From assembly GCF_014803725.1 (NCBI RefSeq), contig NZ_JAAVBE010000016.1, forward strand, positions 1-56,859: a stretch of DNA of 56,859 nt, in the 5' to 3' direction. Numbering within the stretch: the first letter of the stretch is position 1; each line of letters begins with the position of its first letter. The notes beneath the pieces were generated by a model. The model was not told the DNA's origin. It worked only from the letters and a program-made list of their open reading frames with translations, and made no database searches. This document shows, piece after piece, positions 51,125 through 56,859 of this stretch. The DNA comes from Desulfovibrio sp. GTDB lineage: Bacteria; Desulfobacterota; Desulfovibrionia; Desulfovibrionales; Desulfovibrionaceae. Made by a program: the position numbers and the translations under genes.

Positions 51125-51178
51125 CCAGAGGGATTTCCCTCTGGCAGGATGGAGACGTATTACGGCTCCCATCCTGCC
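51125..51178. other. Candidate origin of transfer (oriT) with IncP-like nic core
   Basis: Two overlapping perfect palindromes occur between mobC and the replication-like gene: CCAGAGGGA arms at 51125-51144, and GGCAGGATGG (51143-51152) with CCATCCTGCC (51169-51178). The right arm contains ATCCTG followed by C (51171-51177), the nic core of the IncP/MOBP oriT family. The left arm contains the same core on the minus strand, so the nicked strand is unresolved. Confidence 0.68.
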
Positions 51179-51202
51179 AGAAAATACCGGGGGACTTGGA
51201 AC

Positions 51203-52354
51203 TCAGCTTTTTGCCTCGCATGTTCCCCGCGTTTGCGGAAAAAATTCCTCAGAAAAGTGCGCTCCGTTTTTCAGAAGAAGCGGCCAGATTTCGCGGAGAA
51301 AATGCTGGCGGAGGGCTGTGTCTTCCGGCATGGGAAAGGTGCGGCTCTCCGGCGCGACAATGGCTCGTTTCTCCTCCGGCGAAAGGCCGAAACGCCACGC
51401 CTCGAACGCGGAATTTTTGCGTTCCTCGCGCGCGATTCTCAGCCGTTCCCCCTCGGTGGCGGCGTCCCTTTCCGCCTGTTCCTTGGGCGAGATATAGCCC
51501 TGCGGTCTGCGGTAATATCCTGTCCGCGCCAGCGAACTGAACACCCAATTAAGCGGGTGCGAAACCGGCTCGCCATTTTTATCGCGCATGGCTCCCTGCT
51601 CCAGTTCCCACTCGGCATGGGTGAGACCTTGCGCCAGATTTTCAGCCCCCAAGCCGACCTGAAAAAGGCGCCCAAGAATCTGGCGAACCTGGCAGGTGCC
51701 GAAACCGATTTTCGCCAGGTTGGGCCAATGGAACGCGATGTCTTCCTCGCTTAAGGATTCCAGACGCTGACTGGCCGAGGGCGGATCATGCTCCCCGGAA
51801 AAGACAGAAAGATTTCTTCTGTCTGTCTTTTCTTTAAGAAGAGAAGGCGCGGGATTTTCCCCGGTGGGCGTGGGCGCCTTCGTGGGCGTCTCCATGCCCG
51901 ACTGCGCGCTCGGCTCTGGAAAGCTCGGGGGGGATATGTGCGGGCACGGATCCGCCGAAAACGCATAGCGGTTACCCTGCGCCCTGCCAGTGGCAGCGCG
52001 GCTGCGGACAAGGAAGCCCCGCTTGTCCAGCCGCTCCAGCGCGCCGCGCACCGCGCCCTCTGTGGCGCCAATGCCGTACAGGCGCGTGACGGCCTCGGCG
52101 ATCTGCCAGTAGGCCATGAGCGGCGGCTGCGCCTTGAGCAGGCTCAGGATGGCGATTTGCATCTCGGAAAAACCGAGCGGACAGCGGGCTTTTCGCAAGA
52201 CCGTCTTCGCGGGCCTCTCCGTGGACGGCTGTACGCCCGCATCCGCGCCGGTCTGCATACACGCCCGGCTGCACGGGCGACTCCGCGCCGGGCCGCACGC
52301 CTGGCTCCACAGCAGCGCGCCGGGATACACGGGCGAATTCATGCTGGGGTTCAT
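51203..52354 (-). CDS. Winged-helix protein, replication- or regulator-like
   Basis: The product has 383 residues from MNPSMNSPVYPG behind GGAG. Residues about 60-120 form a winged helix (MQIAILSLLKAQPPLMAYWQ, GATEGAVRGALERLDKRGFL). A Pro-rich linker leads to a C-terminal region typical of element-borne replication-related proteins (HWPNLAKIGFGTCQVRQIL; HPLNWVFSSLARTGYYRRP). It lies beside oriT in the mobilization block. It could initiate replication of the excised element or regulate mobilization; neither is proven. Confidence 0.68.
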   Translation of the reverse strand: MNPSMNSPVYPGALLWSQACGPARSRPCSRACMQTGADAGVQPSTERPAKTVLRKARCPLGFSEMQIAILSLLKAQPPLMAYWQIAEAVTRLYGIGATEGAVRGALERLDKRGFLVRSRAATGRAQGNRYAFSADPCPHISPPSFPEPSAQSGMETPTKAPTPTGENPAPSLLKEKTDRRNLSVFSGEHDPPSASQRLESLSEEDIAFHWPNLAKIGFGTCQVRQILGRLFQVGLGAENLAQGLTHAEWELEQGAMRDKNGEPVSHPLNWVFSSLARTGYYRRPQGYISPKEQAERDAATEGERLRIAREERKNSAFEAWRFGLSPEEKRAIVAPESRTFPMPEDTALRQHFLREIWPLLLKNGAHFSEEFFPQTRGTCEAKS

Positions 52355-52371
52355 GGCTGTCTCCGCTCCAT

Positions 52372-52620
52372 CTACGGGAGGGGAACTTCCCCGGCGGCCA
52401 CAAAAGCCATGAGGTCGGAGAGGCGGTAGCGGACGGCGTTACTGCCGGGCAGCTTAATATAGACGGGCGGCTGCGAGAGGTAGCGCCGCTGCTGGAGAGT
52501 GCGGTCGGTGAGGCCGAGATAGGCCGCCGCCTGCTTTTCGTTGAGCAGGATGTGGTAGGGATCGTCGGAGAGCTGTGCGAGCGGAGCCGATTTCTTAAGG
52601 CCGGAGTTGTGATGTGTCAT
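52372..52620 (-). CDS. AlpA-like HTH/excisionase protein
   Basis: This 82-residue protein has LLNEKQAAAYLGLTDRTLQQ and the wing PPVYIKLPGSNAVRYRLSDL. This is the MerR/AlpA excisionase fold. Such genes control integrase or excision in genomic islands. No integrase lies in the window; it may lie to the right. Confidence 0.82.
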   Translation of the reverse strand: MTHHNSGLKKSAPLAQLSDDPYHILLNEKQAAAYLGLTDRTLQQRRYLSQPPVYIKLPGSNAVRYRLSDLMAFVAAGEVPLP

Positions 52621-52734
52621 GCTGCGAACCTCCTTTTGTGGCTCACAGCATGCGGAAGGCCCGTATTTTTTCCTATCCCAGATACGAAAAAGAACGAATC
52701 AGCGCGAAAAAGGACGTTTTCTTATCTGCTACTT

Positions 52735-54264
52735 TCAGTTTTCAGCTTTTGATTTCACAGGGTTACGTTCTTTCTTTACGCCACGCAGCCGGGGCAGGAA
52801 TTTTGCGGCCTCGATGCAGCGGCAGGCGTCCTGATAGTCGGCATAGAGGGTGGTGCGGGCGGTCGTGAGCTCCCGAAAGTCATACCAGTCGAGATTCTTG
52901 CCCGTGCCCGTTTTCGTCGGCTGCCAGTGGGAATTGCTCTCCGGGAAGTGGCGTTCCTCCAGGGCGCGCATGGCCTCGGCCGGAGTGACGCCGTATTCCT
53001 GGCAATGATCCCAGAGCCACAAGCCGAGCATCCGGTGCAAGGGCTCGGCGCGAATCCTGCCCCGCTCCTCGTTGAGCGCGGCCCGGTAGAGGCGCTGCTC
53101 CTCCTGCTGGACGGCGGCAACGCACTCGGCGGAGCAAATCGGGGACTCACCGTGGCCGTCCCTAACCTCCTGCACCTTGCGCGCCTCCAGAGTACACCGC
53201 GCCGCATCGCGAGGGCAAAGCCGGAACAGCGCATCGCGGTCGATTAAGGGCGGCGGGCTTTCCCGCTCCCAATAGCGGAACTGGCCCGAAAGCATCCGGC
53301 CCACGATGAAATCCGAAGTGTAGTCCACAATGGGCCACGCCGGATAATAGCCAAATTTTTCCACCAGGGCGTCGATGGCCTGATTGCAGGTGGCAAACAG
53401 TTCCTGGGCCAGTCCGGCCCCTGCTTCGGCGCGCCCGGTGATGGTCTGGTATTCCTTGAGATTGGAGACCGGCAGGCGGGGCATAATGGAAACGGCATCT
53501 GAACCTTGGAGGATAGGCTCAAGCACGGCCCGCAGCTTTCGGTATTCCGGGTTTCTGTAGGTATATTGCCAGCTCCAGAAATTGTAGATTTCGCCGGAGA
53601 GGTGGCTCTGGTCGGCCATAAGGCGCTTTTCCGGGAAAAGCTGCACCGGCTCCGGCTCGGCGTCAAAGAGCGCCTGCCAGCAAATCAGGGCCACGCAGTT
53701 ACGGATCGCCTGATTCTCCCCGGCGAGGAGCGGCGCAAGGCGCTCCAGAAACACATTCAGAACGCGAAAATGGAAAAGGCAGCCGTAATAGGCGCTTTCC
53801 CGCTGGCGGAGCCTGCTTCGATACCTGCTGGAGACGCGTTGCAACAGGGTTTCAAGAACAGGGTTCCCGAAAAAGGCTTGCCGGGGCGTGACAGCCTGAA
53901 TTTGCCGGAGGAGATGCGCGGCGGATTCCCCCTTGCACAACTCGCTTACACGCTGGGCAAGGTTTTGCTTGCCCAGCTCGGTTGGCGGCGAGAGAAAATC
54001 CCCTTGCGCGGTGGCCAGCGCCGCGTTGATGGCTGTATAGAGTCGAGGCGCGTCTCCGGGCAGCGCCTCATGCAAGAGAAGGAGAACACTTTTCTGAAAA
54101 GGCAGCCGCCACGATCTCCACGGGATGACGCCCAGGCTCCAGAGCAGCTGGTCGTTCCAGTACATGGCCCCGGAGACTTGGCGCACCGCCGAGTCGTCCA
54201 CCTGTGGCAGCAGAAAGAATCGCCGCCAATGCTCCTGAAATACAGTTTCGCGCTTGGTACTCAT
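52735..54264 (-). CDS. Unknown 509-aa protein of the mobilizable element
   Basis: The product has 509 residues from MSTKRETVFQEHWRRFFLLP; an upstream in-frame ATG adds ten weak residues. It is rich in Trp, Tyr and Leu helices (GEIYNFWSWQYTYRNPEYRK, then GLWLWDHCQEYGVTPAEAMR), with a CSAEC near residue 375 that may bind metal. No catalytic motif is recognised. It sits between the AlpA-like gene and Mrr, consistent with an element-specific core or cargo gene. Confidence 0.72.
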   Translation of the reverse strand: MSTKRETVFQEHWRRFFLLPQVDDSAVRQVSGAMYWNDQLLWSLGVIPWRSWRLPFQKSVLLLLHEALPGDAPRLYTAINAALATAQGDFLSPPTELGKQNLAQRVSELCKGESAAHLLRQIQAVTPRQAFFGNPVLETLLQRVSSRYRSRLRQRESAYYGCLFHFRVLNVFLERLAPLLAGENQAIRNCVALICWQALFDAEPEPVQLFPEKRLMADQSHLSGEIYNFWSWQYTYRNPEYRKLRAVLEPILQGSDAVSIMPRLPVSNLKEYQTITGRAEAGAGLAQELFATCNQAIDALVEKFGYYPAWPIVDYTSDFIVGRMLSGQFRYWERESPPPLIDRDALFRLCPRDAARCTLEARKVQEVRDGHGESPICSAECVAAVQQEEQRLYRAALNEERGRIRAEPLHRMLGLWLWDHCQEYGVTPAEAMRALEERHFPESNSHWQPTKTGTGKNLDWYDFRELTTARTTLYADYQDACRCIEAAKFLPRLRGVKKERNPVKSKAEN

Positions 54265-54338
54265 GACGCAGTCTGGTGAACGCGCATGCCACACCCTGCA
54301 GATTTATCAGTGCCACATCCGCACCATATCCTATCCTT

Positions 54339-55268
54339 TTATTCCGCCATATCATCAAAAAAATCAGAGTCAATATGTTTTAGTTCAAGCTTCCTATACC
54401 TTCTGACGCCGATACCATGCTGTACCATAATCTTTGCCAGTTCATCGCCATCTATCAGTCGCAAGTGCTTATGGCTCCGTTCTGCATATTCACGTGCTGC
54501 CTTGGTATATCGGCTTGTGGTTACAAATACCCCTTTAACAATGCCATGCGCATCCATGGCACCAGCGAACTCGCGGATTTTATCCGGGCCTATGCCCGAA
54601 TCAGGGCTGTATCTTTTTGCCTGAAGATAGATCTTGTCCAGGCCGAGCACGTCCTCGGTGATGACGCCGTCTATGGCACCATCACCTGACCCGCCTGTCC
54701 TTTTGCCGGAGCCACTTGCCCCATAGCCAAGTCCAAGCATCAGCTTGACAATCAGCTGTTCAAATTGGCCATCACTCAGGGTTTGGACTCGTTCTTTAAT
54801 GTCAGATTGCAAAGCATCATTGTGATCCTTAAACGCCGCTTCTATTCGTTCTTCTGGCGTGCCCTCCTCCCCTTCGGTAAGGTGTGGAGTTCCCTCGGCG
54901 TTTTCATCTTCAGCATGAGATGTGCTTCCGCCACTGAACTGACGAAAGCTTTCTGATCGAGCTTTTAAAAAATTTTTGTCTATGCGTTTCGGGTTCTCAG
55001 CAAGAGCTTTGCGCCCGGCTTCTGTAATGGTGTATACCCCCCGAGACTCCCGCTGTAGGAGCCCTGCTTTGGCAAGATAGGTAAAAGACCATACTACTCT
55101 GTTGGCAAGCCGCGTCTGCCGCCCACTTGGCAACATTTCCCGCCTGTCTTCATCGGAAAGACCAAATTCAGCAGTAATGTGAGCAACCGCTTCTGCTGTA
55201 TTCACCGGCTGGGTTGCCGCCAAGCGAAGGACTGGCAGCATGAAGCTTTGAAAGTCGGGAATCGCCAT
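54339..55268 (-). CDS. mrr: Mrr-type restriction endonuclease
   Basis: This is a 309-residue protein. Its N-terminal winged helix (ANRVVWSFTYLAKAGLLQRE) is followed by a variable acidic linker and a C-terminal Mrr nuclease: FEQLIVKLM (169-177), GDGAIDGVI with D200 and YLQAKRY with Q216-x-K218. It is a type IV enzyme that cuts foreign methylated DNA. It is oriented with the mobilization genes. Confidence 0.9.
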   Translation of the reverse strand: MAIPDFQSFMLPVLRLAATQPVNTAEAVAHITAEFGLSDEDRREMLPSGRQTRLANRVVWSFTYLAKAGLLQRESRGVYTITEAGRKALAENPKRIDKNFLKARSESFRQFSGGSTSHAEDENAEGTPHLTEGEEGTPEERIEAAFKDHNDALQSDIKERVQTLSDGQFEQLIVKLMLGLGYGASGSGKRTGGSGDGAIDGVITEDVLGLDKIYLQAKRYSPDSGIGPDKIREFAGAMDAHGIVKGVFVTTSRYTKAAREYAERSHKHLRLIDGDELAKIMVQHGIGVRRYRKLELKHIDSDFFDDMAE

Positions 55269-55569
55269 AAGTGACGCACCTCCTCATGATTCATTTTGGG
55301 CTTGCATGTAGGGGGAGGAAATGCCCATGCCACACGGATGCCAATATAGCTCATGCGAACAGCATGGCAAATAGCGCGAACCCTGACAAGGGGATTGGCG
55401 CGGAAACGTGTGGTTTACGGGACATGGCCTTGTCGACCTGGGACGCTGTTCAAATACGGAACCGCTCTTTTCCTCGCTCTTTGCCGTCCATGACGGTCAA
55501 CCTGTCGGAAATCCTGACATGTTCAAACCTGTCGCCTCATCCCCCTATTTAATCTGCGAATGAGCAGCA
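55269..55569. other. Intergenic region upstream of Mrr
   Basis: No gene is supported in these 301 bases. It holds the Mrr ribosome site (GGAGGTGCG-like on the minus strand) and two nearby ACAGGTT sequences that may be a regulatory repeat. No tRNA or attachment site is seen. Confidence 0.5.
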
Positions 55570-56784
55570 CTACAAATACTCAAACGCATCGCGCATAAGC
55601 CGAATTTCGGAGGGAGCCGCTTTGACGTGGGTGGCTTCGTGCCGCCAATGGGAGACGGCCTCGCGGATTTCAGTAAGGCGGTTCTGCGCCTCGCTCTTGC
55701 GGAAGCGGAAAAACTCGGCAGCTTCCAGCGCATCGTCCAGGCTGAAGGCGCTTCTGTCCTCTATAATCGCCGTATGCAGATACGCCGCCTTTTCCGTGGG
55801 ATGGGAAGTTTCAAGGTCGTAAACGGGCGAGAGCCGCCAGCCCAGCGGCTCCCGCAGGAAGCCATGATTCCTCAGGTGGTCGTCCACATTGTACACGCAC
55901 ATATTGAAGACCATGCGCGACCAGAGTTCATGCAGGTCTTGCACGGGGGCCGAACCTTCCGCCTGAAGCACCGAGGCCATATCCACATAACTCATGTGGT
56001 CGCCGTCCCTGGCCTCAAGCAGGCTCATGGCCGAGATGAACGGTATCCGGTCCGCTCCCTGACGGTCAAACCGTTGCACAAGCAGGACGTTCTTCCCGGC
56101 CACCTTTTGGAGCTGGACTTCCGGGGTGCGGATGCCCGCCCGGCGCGCCAGCTTGAAAGTCACATATTCCCAGAGGGGGATGTCGCGGTCATCGTTGCGG
56201 CTGGGGAACTTGGCGATAAGCAGCTCGCCGTTCTTCCCGAGCACAGAGGCCTTGGGCCGTGCTCCGCCAAGCGAGGAGCCGGGGGCGACAAGCACCTTCA
56301 GGTCGGCATCCGTTTCCGTCCGGGCGTCGATATTCTGCGCCGCGCTCAGGAGTTTGGGCAGAGAAATGAGGGGCGGCACGGAAGCGGCCCCGGATTCCGC
56401 AAGAAAGCTCTTCCCCTCATCCGCTGAAAGGCGAATGGCCCCTTGCCGGGTAACATCGTTGACCCGGAGCAAAAAATCCGAGTCCAGCAAGGTGCGCGGC
56501 TTGCGTTTTTCCGCCTCGGCCCGGGCGCTTTCCTGTCTGCGCAGGAGCACCTTGCCCCAGCGGTCCGGCGAGCAATCCTGAAAACAGCGGAAAAGCCCTT
56601 CGCAAGCCTTGGGATACGGGTCGAGCGGCAGGTCCGGGCTCAGGGCGAACGCCTGCGGGGCCTCAAGCCACTCGGGCGCATAGGAAAACGCGGAGGAAAG
56701 CCTGCCCTTGCTCTGGTTCAGCCAGAGCGTGCCCACAAGCCGGGGCCTCTCGCGGTGGAGATAGACAGAATATTTCTCGCCCAT
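55570..56784 (-). CDS. hipA: HipA family toxin kinase
   Basis: This 404-residue protein carries an N-terminal HipA_N domain and a C-terminal kinase-like domain: the Gly-rich loop APGSSLGGARPK (168-178), NVDDHLRNHGFL (299-310; likely catalytic Asp and Asn) and SPVYDL with D323. HipA phosphorylates glutamyl-tRNA synthetase and causes dormancy. Its start immediately follows the stop of the upstream gene, as in hipBA operons. Confidence 0.9.
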   Translation of the reverse strand: MGEKYSVYLHRERPRLVGTLWLNQSKGRLSSAFSYAPEWLEAPQAFALSPDLPLDPYPKACEGLFRCFQDCSPDRWGKVLLRRQESARAEAEKRKPRTLLDSDFLLRVNDVTRQGAIRLSADEGKSFLAESGAASVPPLISLPKLLSAAQNIDARTETDADLKVLVAPGSSLGGARPKASVLGKNGELLIAKFPSRNDDRDIPLWEYVTFKLARRAGIRTPEVQLQKVAGKNVLLVQRFDRQGADRIPFISAMSLLEARDGDHMSYVDMASVLQAEGSAPVQDLHELWSRMVFNMCVYNVDDHLRNHGFLREPLGWRLSPVYDLETSHPTEKAAYLHTAIIEDRSAFSLDDALEAAEFFRFRKSEAQNRLTEIREAVSHWRHEATHVKAAPSEIRLMRDAFEYL

Positions 56785-56859
56785 CTAGCTCTCCATTTTC
56801 CGCACACGGGCTCGCTTGGGCAGACGCTCCTCGTCCAGCATCAGGCCGAAGGCATCGTT
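56785..56859 (-). CDS. Partial C-terminus of probable HipB antitoxin
   Basis: The frame (25 codons including the stop) reads from the window edge through LMLDEERLPKRARVRK to a TAG that directly abuts the hipA start. The basic tail and its position suit the antitoxin HipB, but the HTH lies off the window. Confidence 0.55.
   Translation of the reverse strand, partial: NDAFGLMLDEERLPKRARVRKMES

Noticed and set aside
55269..55569. tRNA or attachment site upstream of Mrr
   Set aside because: No cloverleaf arms or CCA end found; only weak short repeats.

Overview
The window looks like a high-GC Desulfovibrionaceae-type chromosome (an inference from the Mu-like gene set and mobile-element types; no rRNA, tRNA or core gene is present to prove it). 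It is almost entirely mobile DNA: a Mu-like prophage, a defence island, and a mobilizable element.

(1) Positions 1 to about 35.0 kb hold most of a transposable Mu-like myophage, written mainly on the minus strand, with its tail-fibre end off the left edge. Reading in phage order from the right: an S24-type repressor (34219-34893, plus) faces an early operon (33983 leftward) with a small HTH protein, MuA-type transposase, MuB-type ATPase, Gam, HU, several small unknown proteins, GemA and a Mor activator. Two stacked hairpins at 24.66-24.72 kb separate this from the late block: holin, endolysin, Rz/Rz1, small and large terminase, DUF1073 portal, a MuF head protein carrying a C-terminal DUF6883-type toxin domain with a DUF4926 immunity-like partner, DUF2213 protease/scaffold, DUF2184 capsid, neck proteins, DUF3383 sheath, DUF3277 tube, tail chaperone with a likely -1 frameshift, tape measure, and the baseplate set (hub, plug, Gp138 spike, gp46-like, J, DUF2612, fibre). 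Two cargo loci interrupt the baseplate block on the plus strand: an AT-rich two-TM protein (3793-4098) and a cassette at 5.5-7.8 kb (HsdR-N-type nuclease, ribbon-helix-helix protein, Rha regulator, small protein).

(2) Positions 35.1-49.0 kb form a defence island on the plus strand. A four-gene operon encodes an MmeI-like adenine methyltransferase, an AT-rich KAP-type P-loop NTPase, a DEAD/DEAH helicase (frameshifted) and a GIY-YIG (T5orf172) nuclease, joined by 4-base overlaps. It is followed by a small HNH-like protein (minus), a decayed IS3 element, an AT-rich two-gene unit (365-aa unknown plus a four-TM protein), and a DUF262/HNH GmrSD-type nuclease.

(3) Positions 49.0-55.3 kb are a minus-strand mobilizable element: MOBP-type relaxase, MobC, a candidate oriT containing an IncP-like ATCCTG nic core inside a palindrome, a winged-helix replication/regulatory protein, an AlpA-like excisionase, an unknown 509-aa protein and an Mrr-type endonuclease. 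A HipA toxin (55570-56784) with the tail of a probable HipB ends the window.

The parts most worth testing are the methyltransferase-KAP-helicase-GIY-YIG operon, the 45.4-47.0 kb two-gene unit, and the toxin fused to the phage MuF head protein.
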